A stretch of 64,000 nucleotides of DNA from DASWZN01 sp036404435 (GTDB taxonomy: Bacteria; Acidobacteriota; Terriglobia; Bryobacterales; Bryobacteraceae): assembly GCA_036404435.1 (NCBI GenBank), contig DASWZN010000047.1:1-64000 (forward strand). Direction: 5' to 3'. This document shows, one piece after another, positions 25,147 to 33,981 of the stretch; positions within the stretch are counted from its first letter, which is position 1, and each line of letters opens with the position of its first letter. Under the pieces are notes generated by a model, which searched no databases, had not been told where the DNA came from, and saw only the letters and a program-made list of their open reading frames with translations. The position numbers and the translations under genes are program-made.

Positions 25147-26354
25147 ATATCCGCCTGATCGCTCCGGTCGAGGACGAGATCCCTCTGAACGCCCTGCTTG
25201 ATGCGCTTTCCGCACGTGGTCCTCAGGCGCCTTTCAGCGATTCGCATATCGACTGCTGCGTACGGCTCTCCCGATCCCTTTTCGCCGACCGCGAAGCTCG
25301 CGCCTTCCCGGCGCTGCAGGCCTTGGCCTTCTGGCTCCGCAGGGCCGAACTCCTCTCCTTGCGCGAGGAGTTCGCCGCCCTCGTGCGTCCTGGTATATTG
25401 CGCGTCCCGCGGGGGACCATTTTCCATATTCCGCCCGGTAACGTGGACACGATTTTCGTCTATAGCTGGACCCTGGCCCTGCTCACCGGCAACCGCAACG
25501 TAGTTCGCGTCTCCCCCAGACACTCGCCCCAGACGCTGATTCTCTGCCGTCTGTTGCGCAGGATCCTCGACGGGCGCGACCTCGGTCAGGTCTTCGTCGA
25601 GTACGGCCACGATCCCGCCGTGACAGCGGCTCTCTCCCAGGCCTGCGACGTCCGCGTCGTGTGGGGAGGTGACGGCACCATCCGCGCCATCCGGGAGTTC
25701 CCTCTGCCCGTCCACGCCAAGGAGCTGACGTTCCCCGACCGCTACTCGCTTTCGGCGATCTCGGCCGCCGCGTGGCTGTCCGCCTCCGATGAGGAGCGAG
25801 ATCGCGTCGTACAGCAGTTCTACAACGACGTCTTCTGGTTCGACCAGGTGGCGTGCTCTTCGCCGCGCCTGCTAGTTTGGTGCGGCTCGGAAAGCGATTG
25901 CTCCCGCGCCTCCGCCGGCTTTCTCCCGGCGCTGGAACGGGAAATCGGCGCTCGCGGATATCGGATCGAGCCCGGCGCCCGCATGCAGAAGGAGCTTTTC
26001 GCCGCCCGCGCCATCCTCGACCGGCCGGTCTCGGGTCACCAGACATACGGGCCGCAGCTCGTCGTACTTGACCTGGAAAGTTTGGAGAACTTCGACCGCC
26101 ACCAGTGCGGCGGCGGCCTGCTATTCGAGTTCCGCACCGCCTCCCTCTCCGCCCTCGCGCCCCATATCCGCCGCCAGGACCAGACCTTGACCCACTTCGG
26201 ATTTGAGCGTGCCGAACTCGAAGAGTTCGCCCGGCAATTGCAGGGCCGCGGCCTCGACCGCCTGGTTCCCATCGGTCAGGCCCTCCGCTTCAGCCGCTTC
26301 TGGGACGGGTATGACCTTCTCGAAGAAATGACTCGCGCGGTCGCGATCGGCTGA
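25143..26354 (+). CDS. luxC: LuxC-family acyl-CoA/acyl-protein reductase
   Basis: A 403-residue NADPH-dependent acyl reductase of the LuxC family, which reduces an activated acyl group to an aldehyde via an acyl-cysteine. Visible blocks: GTIFHIPPGNVDTIFVYSW, VVWGGDGTIRAIR (nucleotide-binding region), FWFDQVACSSPRLLVW with the likely catalytic Cys238, and GLLFEFRTASL. It follows luxE with an ATGA overlap. With the SDR it could make a hydroxylated or reduced acyl unit. The long in-frame extension before 25143 is a shadow of luxE and is not coding. Confidence 0.88.
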   Translation: MNIRLIAPVEDEIPLNALLDALSARGPQAPFSDSHIDCCVRLSRSLFADREARAFPALQALAFWLRRAELLSLREEFAALVRPGILRVPRGTIFHIPPGNVDTIFVYSWTLALLTGNRNVVRVSPRHSPQTLILCRLLRRILDGRDLGQVFVEYGHDPAVTAALSQACDVRVVWGGDGTIRAIREFPLPVHAKELTFPDRYSLSAISAAAWLSASDEERDRVVQQFYNDVFWFDQVACSSPRLLVWCGSESDCSRASAGFLPALEREIGARGYRIEPGARMQKELFAARAILDRPVSGHQTYGPQLVVLDLESLENFDRHQCGGGLLFEFRTASLSALAPHIRRQDQTLTHFGFERAELEEFARQLQGRGLDRLVPIGQALRFSRFWDGYDLLEEMTRAVAIG

Positions 26355-26367
26355 GACCAGAGCACAG

Positions 26368-27303
26368 ATGCCCCTTTCTGCGACCCTTTACCACGCCGGG
26401 AAACACCAAGCGGCCGCAGAATTGACCGATAGCAGCGAGCGCTGCCCGTGGTGCGCCGCCGAGGGAACACGGACCAGACTCCTACAGTTGCAGGAAGACC
26501 CGGAGGTCTGGCTCTTAAAGTGCGGCCGCTGCGCGGCTGCATCGGCCTCACACCTTCCGACCAAGGAAGCGTTGGACCGCTATTACGCGCACTACTACCA
26601 GGCCAACGCCGCTCAGAGGGTTACCCTGCAAGGTCTCTCGCGCTTCTCTCGCCGGATCGTGAAGCGCGCCTTTCCCTATCCGCCTTCGGCTCCGCTCGAC
26701 GTACTGGACTTCGGAGGAGGCGACGGCAGCCTAGCGGCATCGATCGCGGAGTTGCTAATCGAGCGGGGCTGCCCCGGAGTCCGTATCACCGTCGCCGATT
26801 ACAATGCTCAGCTCTGCTCACCGCGCGCGCCGGGGATTCGGATGTCTGGCTGCGCCGGGCTGGAGCAGTGTTCCGGCCGAGCCTATGGGCTGGTGTTGGC
26901 CAGCGCTGTGTTGGAACACCTCCCGGAGCCACGCGAGACCGCCAGACGCCTGCTGACCAGCGTCCGGCCAGATGGCATCTTCTATGCCCGCACCCCTTTC
27001 GTGGCGCCGCTTTTCAGGCTTCTCCGCCGGGCGGGACTCAAGCCAGACTTCACGTTCCCCGGCCACATCCACGATCTGGGACAGGATTTCTGGGATGGCT
27101 TCATCGGCACTCTGGGGCTTCCCACGGGGGAGTGGCAAATCCTGGCAAGTGTTCCGTCGATCGTCGAGACTCGCTTTCGGGAGTGCTTTGCCCGCACGGC
27201 CTTGTCTTATGTCCTGAAGGCTCCGTGGTCTCTGCTCGGCCGGTCCTGGCCTTTCGTAGGGGGCTGGGAGTTTCTGGCCCAGCGCCTGAATCGCCTGCAG
27301 TAA
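26368..27303 (+). CDS. Class I SAM-dependent methyltransferase with zinc-ribbon head
   Basis: A 311-residue methyltransferase of the Methyltransf_23 type. The N-terminus holds C-P-W-C and C-G-R-C pairs, a zinc-ribbon-like head also found in sugar C-methyltransferases. The SAM loop is VLDFGGGDGSLAASIAELL, followed by a DYN acidic loop, SAVLEHLPEPRETARRL and a hydrophobic C-terminal half. It likely methylates the sugar or acyl product of this cluster; the exact acceptor is unknown. It starts 13 bases after luxC. Confidence 0.78.
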   Translation: MPLSATLYHAGKHQAAAELTDSSERCPWCAAEGTRTRLLQLQEDPEVWLLKCGRCAAASASHLPTKEALDRYYAHYYQANAAQRVTLQGLSRFSRRIVKRAFPYPPSAPLDVLDFGGGDGSLAASIAELLIERGCPGVRITVADYNAQLCSPRAPGIRMSGCAGLEQCSGRAYGLVLASAVLEHLPEPRETARRLLTSVRPDGIFYARTPFVAPLFRLLRRAGLKPDFTFPGHIHDLGQDFWDGFIGTLGLPTGEWQILASVPSIVETRFRECFARTALSYVLKAPWSLLGRSWPFVGGWEFLAQRLNRLQ

Positions 27304-27519
27304 GCCCGTAAAACTCGCGTGAGACTTCGCGAGCCCCGGCCGTCGCGCGGATGGTGCAGGTGAACCGTCGCTCTGGCGCGCGAGTTGGCCATTCAGGAGG
27401 CCGGATTCACCGGACGGGACCGCGAATGCGCGGGATGGGTCCGCGGTGTCGGTCCGCCGTTGCGTGCGCAGGGCGGCCCTTGTAGAATGGAGCGCTTGAA
27501 GAGTCGAGCCGGTGAGGAA

Positions 27520-28671
27520 ATGACACGCTACAAAATTCCTTTCAACAAGCCGGGACTAATCGGGAACGAGCTGAGGTACGTCGCGGACGCCATCACCAGG
27601 GGCCATATCGCAGGAGGCGGCAGTTTCACCCGCCAGTGCCAGGAGCTGTTGGAGCGCGAACTGGGCGCTTCGAGGGTGCTGCTAACCACCTCTTGCACGC
27701 ATGCCCTGGAGATGGCCGCGCTGCTCCTCGATACCGGACCGGGTGACGAGGTCATCGTGCCTTCGTTCACGTTCGTCTCGACGATCAATGCATTCGTTCT
27801 GCGCGGAGCCAGACCGGTCTTCGCGGATATCCGTCGTGACACGCTGAATATCGACGACAGTCAACTGCCCGGCCTGATCACTCCGCGCACGCGCGCTATC
27901 GTTCCGATGCACTACGCCGGTGTGGGTTGCGAGATGGATGCCATCCTGGAACTGGCCGGCCGCCACGGCATCGCGGTGGTGGAGGACAACGCGCACGGCC
28001 TGTTCGCGCGCTACAAGGGCCGCTACCTCGGCACCTTCGGGAGTCTGGCGACCCAGAGCTTCCACGAAACCAAGAACATCATCTGCGGAGAAGGGGGCGC
28101 GGTGGTCATCAACGACCCGCGCTTCGCCGAACGCGCCGAAATCCTGCGCGAGAAGGGAACCGACCGGAGCCGGTTTTACCGGGGCGAGGTTGACAAGTAC
28201 ACCTGGGTCGACCTGGGCTCCAGTTATGTCCCTTCCGACATCCTGGCCGCCTTTCTCTTCGCTCAACTGGAAAAGCGGCGCGAGATTCTGGCGCGCCGCA
28301 AGGCGATCTGGCAGTTTTACTCCGACCACCTCGGGGACTGGGCCCGCGAGTTCGGCGTAGCCCTGCCCGGCGTCCCCGAACATTGCGAGCAAAGCTATCA
28401 CATGTACTACCTGGTCCTGCCATCGCAGACGGCGCGGCAAGCTCTGATCGGGCACTTGCACGAACACGGCGTGCTCGCCGTCTTCCATTACACCCCGCTG
28501 CACACCTCCGCCATGGGCGCGCGCTTCGGAGGACGCCCGGGCGACTGCCCGGTTGCCGAGTGGGTGAGCGACCGGCTGGTGCGCCTGCCTTTCTACAACG
28601 ACTTGACGGAGCACGAACAGTCGGAGGTGGTTGAGCTAGTGAGGCGGTTCCGTCCGTGCGAGCGGGGATGA
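27520..28671 (+). CDS. wecE: dTDP-4-amino-4,6-dideoxygalactose transaminase (WecE/RffA type)
   Basis: A 383-residue PLP-dependent DegT/DnrJ/EryC1 aminotransferase close to E. coli WecE (RffA), which converts dTDP-4-keto-6-deoxyglucose to dTDP-Fuc4N. Matching blocks: IPFNKPGLIGNELRYVADAI, TSCTHALEMAALLLD, DEVIVPSFTFVSTINAFVLRG, VEDNAHGLFARYKGRYLG, SFHETKNI (PLP-binding Lys) and GEVDKYTWVDLGSSY. It provides the amino sugar that the WecD-like enzyme can acylate. ATG at 27520 has a GGTGAGGA box; longer in-frame starts lack homology. The stop overlaps the GT39 gene by ATGA. Confidence 0.88.
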   Translation: MTRYKIPFNKPGLIGNELRYVADAITRGHIAGGGSFTRQCQELLERELGASRVLLTTSCTHALEMAALLLDTGPGDEVIVPSFTFVSTINAFVLRGARPVFADIRRDTLNIDDSQLPGLITPRTRAIVPMHYAGVGCEMDAILELAGRHGIAVVEDNAHGLFARYKGRYLGTFGSLATQSFHETKNIICGEGGAVVINDPRFAERAEILREKGTDRSRFYRGEVDKYTWVDLGSSYVPSDILAAFLFAQLEKRREILARRKAIWQFYSDHLGDWAREFGVALPGVPEHCEQSYHMYYLVLPSQTARQALIGHLHEHGVLAVFHYTPLHTSAMGARFGGRPGDCPVAEWVSDRLVRLPFYNDLTEHEQSEVVELVRRFRPCERG

Positions 28672-30164
28672 GCGCGCTGAACGCCGTCGAAAAGCGGCCC
28701 TGGGCGGTGGCCGTGTCTCTGGCGGCGCTGTGTGTGCCGATCGTGGCGCGTCCCGCCACGCGGCCGCTCGAATACGACGAACTGCTCACCTATCACATCG
28801 CCAGGTCCGCGTCGTGGAAGCACTTCGTGGACGGGATCCTGCGTATCGATCTGAATCCGCCTTTGCAGCACATTCTGACTTTTGCAGCCTTGAGGGTTTT
28901 CGGCGACAGCCCGCTCGCCGTCCGCCTGCCCGCGATTGTGTGCTTCCTGATCGCCAGCCTGTTTCTCTATCGAATCGCGCAGCGGCGATTGGGGACCTGG
29001 TATGCGGCGGTGGTGGTGCTGCTGTTCTGGGCGACGCCCTGGTTTCCGATGGCCACCGAAGCGCGGCCGTATGCGCTGCTGATTGCCTGTTGTGCGGGCG
29101 CGTTTCTGGCGTGGCGGCAGGCCGCGGAGGGGAGGAATCGCAGAGCTGCCGTCGCATGCCTGTTCGCCTGCGTCAGCGGGATGCTCTGGAGCCACTGCTT
29201 TGCCGTGTTCCTGCTGGTTCCGTTCGGCGTCGCCGAGCTGGCCCGGTGGCGCCAGCGCCGGAAGGCGGACTGGACCGTCGGGATGGTTTTCGTGACTGCG
29301 TGCGCGTTGGCTCTGCCCCTCTATCTGCGGTTGCTGGGGAACGCCCGGGCACTGATCTTTCCGCCTCAGTTCATCACCGACTGGCCCAACCTGGGCATAA
29401 TCTACGCTGCCGTCGTTCTCCGCCGGTCCGTCCTTGCCCTGCTGCTCGTGAGCTTGCTCGTGGCCCTGCGGCCCTCTGTACGCAAGCGCGCGTATCCCGG
29501 CGCGCTGCCGGGCTCGGAGCGAGTCTTTCTGGGAGCCGTGTTCCTGATTCCCTTGTGTCTTCACCTCGTGTTGGCTCGCGGACAGAACCCGTTTTGGATG
29601 CGATATGCCATCGGCTACGGGTTCTTCGGGAGCTTGGTCGTAGGCGCCGCCTTGCACAGATTTGCGCGGCGCGATCTGGTCTGCGCAGCGATTGCGGCCG
29701 TGGCGCTGGCCATGACTGTCGGCCATGATGCGGCCCGGATGGAGGCGAGGCTGGCGGCTCGAGCCGCCGCCGGCGCCTGGTATCGCCAGGTTCGCCCCGA
29801 TTTGCCGCTTGTTTGCGCCAACGGCCTCACCTACATCGAGATGAACCAGCGCGAGAACGATCGGTTCCTGGCGCGAGTCTACTACCTGAACGACCGCGCC
29901 GCGGCGCTGGAGTTCGCCCACGCCACGATCTTCGAAGGCTTTCCGGAATTGATGCCTTACATCGGGGGCAAGGCGCAGTTGCAGCCGTATAGCGCCTTCA
30001 CCAGGGAACACAGGCAGTTCCTCGTGCTGGGCACAGTGGGGTTTCCCGAAGACTGGCTGCTGCCAAAACTCGCCGCGGATGGCGCGGTCGTGAAAGAGCT
30101 GGACGACCGCGAAACGGGATACAAGGACCGAACGCTCCTCGAGGTCACGCTGCCGGGGAAGTGA
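28668..30164 (+). CDS. GT39/ArnT-like membrane glycosyltransferase
   Basis: A 498-residue polytopic membrane protein of the GT-C fold (GT39/ArnT/PMT type), which transfers a sugar from a polyprenyl-phosphate donor on the outer face of the membrane. An EYDELLTYH motif after the first helix carries the catalytic acidic residues typical of the group; about ten hydrophobic segments follow, then a soluble C-terminal domain. It may use the lipid-linked sugar made by the GT2 at the start of the cluster. ATG at 28668 overlaps the wecE stop. Confidence 0.8.
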   Translation: MSALNAVEKRPWAVAVSLAALCVPIVARPATRPLEYDELLTYHIARSASWKHFVDGILRIDLNPPLQHILTFAALRVFGDSPLAVRLPAIVCFLIASLFLYRIAQRRLGTWYAAVVVLLFWATPWFPMATEARPYALLIACCAGAFLAWRQAAEGRNRRAAVACLFACVSGMLWSHCFAVFLLVPFGVAELARWRQRRKADWTVGMVFVTACALALPLYLRLLGNARALIFPPQFITDWPNLGIIYAAVVLRRSVLALLLVSLLVALRPSVRKRAYPGALPGSERVFLGAVFLIPLCLHLVLARGQNPFWMRYAIGYGFFGSLVVGAALHRFARRDLVCAAIAAVALAMTVGHDAARMEARLAARAAAGAWYRQVRPDLPLVCANGLTYIEMNQRENDRFLARVYYLNDRAAALEFAHATIFEGFPELMPYIGGKAQLQPYSAFTREHRQFLVLGTVGFPEDWLLPKLAADGAVVKELDDRETGYKDRTLLEVTLPGK

Positions 30165-30190
30165 GCCGCCAACCCGGCGCCCTCCCGCCC

Positions 30191-31648
30191 CTACTTCTTC
30201 CCCAGGAAATACAGCAGCAGCCCCAGCGCCGCCAGCAGCACAAGCGCCGTAACGATCACCACGGGCCAGATCGGCATTTGCGTTTTGGCGGCCGGCGGGG
30301 TCGCCATGGGCGGCGTGGCGGTCTGTGGTTGCAACGCCGGAGCCGGCGGCTGGGGAGGCGCAACCCCGGTCGCCGCATAGCTCGACTGCGACCCAAAAAC
30401 CTGCGTGTACTCGCCGGGACCGGACGGCGCCCCAGCCGGCGCCGGCCCCGCTACGGGCGCGGAGAACAGTCCCGTCGTCCCTTGCACCCGCGGCGGCGGA
30501 GGCGGAGCGGCAGGCACCCCGGGAGCGCCTACGGTGCCTGGCGTGCCGAAAAGTTGCGTGAACTCCCCAGCCGGTCTGCCGCCCAGCGGAGGCGCTTTCC
30601 GATCCGCGAGCGGCGACTCCTGAGGCATTCCGTAGACCGGTGCGGGCTGGGCCGGGGACGAAGGCCCGGATGACGGCGTCGCAAAGAGGTTCGTAAAGCC
30701 TCCCGGCTGGACCGAGGCCGCCGGTGGCTGAGGCGGCGGAATGGGAGGGCCGCCTGCCGGCGGCGGCGACGCCTTGAACATCTGCGTGAACTCTCCGGCC
30801 GGGGACTCGACCTGAGGACGCGGCATCGCCGGAGGTGGGGGCATGGCGGGCATCCCAGGAGTGTCCGCCAACGGCTCCGCCTGGAACATACGAGTGAACT
30901 CGCCTGGGCCGGACACAGCCGGCGGCGGAGGCTCCGCAGGGCCAGTCTTGGCAGGCGGAGGAGGCGGAGCAGTTGCGGCGACCGGGGGCGGCGGTGGATA
31001 AGTCGGAGGCGAAGTGGCCACCGGCGCGCGGGGTGGCGGCGGAGCTGCCGCGGCCGACAGGGGCGCGGGCGGCTTCGGCGCAGCCGGTACGTCACCCACC
31101 GTCGAGCGAAACAGACGCGTGAACTCTCCCTCCCCACGAGCGCCCGGAAGCGGTGACGGCGCGGCGGGCGCCGCAGGAGCGGCAGGCTGCGGGTTTTGAG
31201 CGGCTTGCGTCGCGGTGCCAAATAGGCGGTCGAACTCGTCCCCGGGCGCCTCTGGGACGCTCGGCGCAGCAGGCTCCGGGGGGATCTTCCACACCCCGAC
31301 TTTCGACTGCGGATCGGCAGCGGGAGGCGCCGGTTCGGGCCGCGGCTCGCGCTCTTTCTCGACCCATGCGCGCACGCCCTCAAAACCCGGCAGCACCGGG
31401 GTCACAACGAACGGCATGCCCTTGTAGTCGGCCACTTCAACGATCTGCGCCCGCTTCGCCGGGTCGGCGTCGGTCATGCGGCCGAGTAGGATGCTCAGCA
31501 GCGATTCCCCGCCTCCGGGCGGCTTTCCGCCGAACAGAATGTGGACGAACACCTCCCGCCCGGTCGCCGCCTCGCGCGCCCGGAAGGTCTTCGACTCGCT
31601 GTCGTTAGCGGCGACCGCGCCCAATTCGTACTTGCTGTCGAGATCCAT
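30191..31648 (-). CDS. Tail-anchored proline-rich protein with pseudokinase N-lobe and GEFT repeats
   Basis: A 485-residue protein from ATG 31648 (a GTG at 31672 is possible). It starts with a remnant of a protein-kinase N-lobe: SKYELGAV, FRAREAATGREVFVHIL and MPFVVTPVLPGFEGVRAWVEK parallel the kinase encoded at 37432, but the Gly-loop is lost and the catalytic Lys is His. The Pro/Ala-rich middle carries seven motifs of the form GEFT-R/Q-L/M-F (GEFTRLF, GEFTRMF, GEFTQMF, GGFTNLF, GEFTQLF, TTGLF, GEYTQVF) plus GDEFDRLF with Asp for Thr. One C-terminal membrane helix anchors it. It is divergent from the T6SS genes; I infer a phosphorylated scaffold. No known family was recognised. Confidence 0.75.
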   Translation of the reverse strand: MDLDSKYELGAVAANDSESKTFRAREAATGREVFVHILFGGKPPGGGESLLSILLGRMTDADPAKRAQIVEVADYKGMPFVVTPVLPGFEGVRAWVEKEREPRPEPAPPAADPQSKVGVWKIPPEPAAPSVPEAPGDEFDRLFGTATQAAQNPQPAAPAAPAAPSPLPGARGEGEFTRLFRSTVGDVPAAPKPPAPLSAAAAPPPPRAPVATSPPTYPPPPPVAATAPPPPPAKTGPAEPPPPAVSGPGEFTRMFQAEPLADTPGMPAMPPPPAMPRPQVESPAGEFTQMFKASPPPAGGPPIPPPQPPAASVQPGGFTNLFATPSSGPSSPAQPAPVYGMPQESPLADRKAPPLGGRPAGEFTQLFGTPGTVGAPGVPAAPPPPPRVQGTTGLFSAPVAGPAPAGAPSGPGEYTQVFGSQSSYAATGVAPPQPPAPALQPQTATPPMATPPAAKTQMPIWPVVIVTALVLLAALGLLLYFLGKK

Positions 31649-31740
31649 CGTCCACCGAAGCTCAGTGTACACCGAACCGGGACGCAGGGGCCATGGAATA
31701 GCGCGGGGGAGGGATGCGTGGGGTCAAGACGTTTTTTATG

Positions 31741-31770
31741 TTGGCTTTGCCCCGTCTCGACGCATATAAT
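31741..31770 (+). promoter_or_regulatory. Predicted sigma70-type promoter of the tssKLM-kinase operon
   Basis: TTGGCT at 31741-31746 and a consensus TATAAT at 31765-31770 are 18 bases apart, about 100 bases before the tssK start. The gap to the divergent proline-rich gene is about 225 bases, enough for separate promoters. Confidence 0.6.
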
Positions 31771-31872
31771 CTGAATGACGCTGCTGGCGACCGCGGAGTA
31801 GGGGTAGCGGTGTGGCCGAAGACGGGCCCGCCGCCACAACTGGGGCGGACCGGCCCTTAAGGAGCCGTGACC

Positions 31873-33228
31873 ATGAAGCACCTTTCCAGGCTGGTGTGGT
31901 CGGAAGGGATGTACCTGGGCCCTCACCACTTCCAGGCCCAGAGCCGGTATTTCGAGGACTCGGTCCACTTTGCCGTGTCGAGCCTTGTCTTCGCGCCGTA
32001 CGGACTGGGCGGCTACGAACTGGACCAGGAGGCCCTCGGCAACGGCACCCTTTCCTTGATTCATGCTCGGGGCGTTTTTCCGGACGGAATGGTCTTCCAG
32101 ATGCCGGAAGAGGACCCGCTGCCGGCCGCCCGCAATATCACCGACATCTTCTCCCCGATCCGCGAGAGCCTCACGGTTCATCTCGCCATCGCCGCGCGCT
32201 CCGCCGGCGGCCCCAATTGCGCCGTGGACGGCAACGGGGACTCCGGCGCCTCCCGCTACATCGGACACCTCGCCACTCTGCACGACGAGAATACCGGCCG
32301 CGATGAGAAGTCGATTCGCCTGGGCCGCAAGAACATCCGCCTGCTGCTCGACACCGAACTGGGCGACAACCTGGTCACGCTGCCCATCGCGCGCATCGGA
32401 CGCGACGGCTCCGGGCATTTCGTCTACGACCCGAATTTCGTTCCGCCTTGCCTGGAGATCTCCGCCAGCATGCGGCTCATGATGATGCTGCGCCGCATCG
32501 TGGAGATTCTCGATGACAAGAGCGCCAACCTGACCAAGGCCAAGACGGGGGGCGCGAAATCGGCCGCCGGCTGGTCGAGCCAGGAAGTGGCCAACTTCTG
32601 GTTTCTCCACTCGGTGAACGCCGCGCTGGCTCCGTTACGGCACCTATGCTTTTCCAAACGCGGGCATCCGGAGGAACTCTTCGTCGAGCTGTCGCGCCTG
32701 GCGGGCGCGCTCTGCACCTTCGGCCTCGATTCGCATCCGCGCACGCTGCCGCTCTACAATCACGACAACCTCGAGGAGAGCTTCGGCGCGCTCGACGACC
32801 ACATCCGGAGGCATCTCGAGACCCTGATGCCGACCAACTGTTTGCCCATTCCGCTCGAACCCCTGGGGAACTATTTCTGGAGCGGCGCCGTGACCGACCA
32901 GCGCTGCCTGGGACCCTCGCGCTGGATCTTCGCCATCCGCTCTCCCATCGGGGAGGCGGAGCTGATCGAGCGCATTCCCCGGCTGGCCAAGGTCTGTTCG
33001 CGCGAGTTCATCGTGAAGCTGGTGCAGCGGGCCATGCCGGGGCTGACGCTGACGCAGGTGGCCATTCCGCCGGCCGCGGTCTCGCCGCGCCTCGAAACGC
33101 AATACTTCGTGGTAAACCGGTCCGGCCCGTGCTGGGAGAGTATCGTCAAAACGCGGCAGGTGGGAATCTACGTTCCCGGAGAGGTGCCGCAACCGGAGAT
33201 CGAACTGCTGGTGGTTCTGGAATCCTGA
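31873..33228 (+). CDS. tssK: Type VI secretion baseplate subunit TssK
   Basis: A 451-residue TssK, the trimeric adaptor that joins the T6SS baseplate to the TssL-TssM membrane complex. The N-terminus LSRLVWSEGMYLGPHHFQAQSRYFE is diagnostic, and the C-terminal domain (LVQRAMPGLTLTQVAIPPAAV, then YFVVNRSGPCWE) is complete. ATG at 31873 has AAGGAG 8 bases upstream; the GTG two codons earlier is too close to it. It is followed by tssL and tssM in the order common to T6SS loci. No sheath, Hcp, VgrG or ClpV gene is in the window. Confidence 0.92.
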   Translation: MKHLSRLVWSEGMYLGPHHFQAQSRYFEDSVHFAVSSLVFAPYGLGGYELDQEALGNGTLSLIHARGVFPDGMVFQMPEEDPLPAARNITDIFSPIRESLTVHLAIAARSAGGPNCAVDGNGDSGASRYIGHLATLHDENTGRDEKSIRLGRKNIRLLLDTELGDNLVTLPIARIGRDGSGHFVYDPNFVPPCLEISASMRLMMMLRRIVEILDDKSANLTKAKTGGAKSAAGWSSQEVANFWFLHSVNAALAPLRHLCFSKRGHPEELFVELSRLAGALCTFGLDSHPRTLPLYNHDNLEESFGALDDHIRRHLETLMPTNCLPIPLEPLGNYFWSGAVTDQRCLGPSRWIFAIRSPIGEAELIERIPRLAKVCSREFIVKLVQRAMPGLTLTQVAIPPAAVSPRLETQYFVVNRSGPCWESIVKTRQVGIYVPGEVPQPEIELLVVLES

Positions 33229-33235
33229 GGAGCTT

Positions 33236-33973
33236 ATGGGAACATACACACCGGGTGCCGGCAACGCCCCCGCATACTCCACCGAACGCCGCCGCGACAA
33301 CCTGGCGCTGGTCTTTCAGGAAGTGCTGACGGCCATCGTGCGGCTGCGCACGAACCGCCAAGTGGTCACCGACGCGGCGCTGTTCCGCGCGCAAATGCGC
33401 CAGGCGCTCCAAACCGCCGACCAGGAGGCTCGCAAGCGCGCTTACACCGGCGAGCAAAGCCGCCTGGCGATTTTCGCCGCCGTCGCCTTCCTGGACGAGT
33501 CGATTCTGAACCTTCAGCAGCCCGTCTTCTCCGAGTGGCCGCGCAAGCCGCTGCAGGAGGAGCTGTTCGGAGTGCACATCGCGGGCGAGATCTTCTTCAA
33601 CAACGTCCAGCGGATGCTCAACGAACACGATTCGCAGGATCTGGCCGACGTGCTCGAAATCTACCAGTTGTGCATGCTGCTGGGGTTTCACGGGCGGTAC
33701 GGCCTGGCGGGCCAGGGGGAGCTGCGCAACGTCATCGACTCCATTTCGGAGAAAATCGCGCGCATCCGCGGCCTCGCTCCCGATCTCTCTCCGGCCTGGG
33801 CCATCCCTCCCGGCGCGGTGCGGATCGCGCGGGCGGATCCGTGGGTCAAACGCCTGCTGTGGACCGCGGTCGCCTGCTTCGCGCTCCTGGTAATGCTGTT
33901 CGGCGTCTTCGAGATCTCGCTGGGGTCGGGCGCCGGTGACATTCGCGCCGTTCCCTCTCGGGTCAGGGATTAG
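33236..33973 (+). CDS. tssL: Type VI secretion membrane subunit TssL (DotU family)
   Basis: A 245-residue DotU/TssL protein. The cytoplasmic helical domain carries the family's FAAVAFLDESILNL block and a LQEELFG segment; a single C-terminal membrane helix lies at about residues 207-227, as expected for TssL. There is no peptidoglycan-binding extension, so anchoring to the wall must come from another protein. It begins 7 bases after tssK and ends 8 bases before tssM. TssL recruits TssK and stabilises TssM in the inner membrane. Confidence 0.92.
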   Translation: MGTYTPGAGNAPAYSTERRRDNLALVFQEVLTAIVRLRTNRQVVTDAALFRAQMRQALQTADQEARKRAYTGEQSRLAIFAAVAFLDESILNLQQPVFSEWPRKPLQEELFGVHIAGEIFFNNVQRMLNEHDSQDLADVLEIYQLCMLLGFHGRYGLAGQGELRNVIDSISEKIARIRGLAPDLSPAWAIPPGAVRIARADPWVKRLLWTAVACFALLVMLFGVFEISLGSGAGDIRAVPSRVRD

Positions 33974-33981
33974 GGGCTCAC

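Noticed and set aside
24067..26354. Bioluminescence (lux) operon
   Set aside because: luxE and luxC homologues are present but no luxA, luxB or luxD; the neighbours are sugar and acyl-carrier genes.
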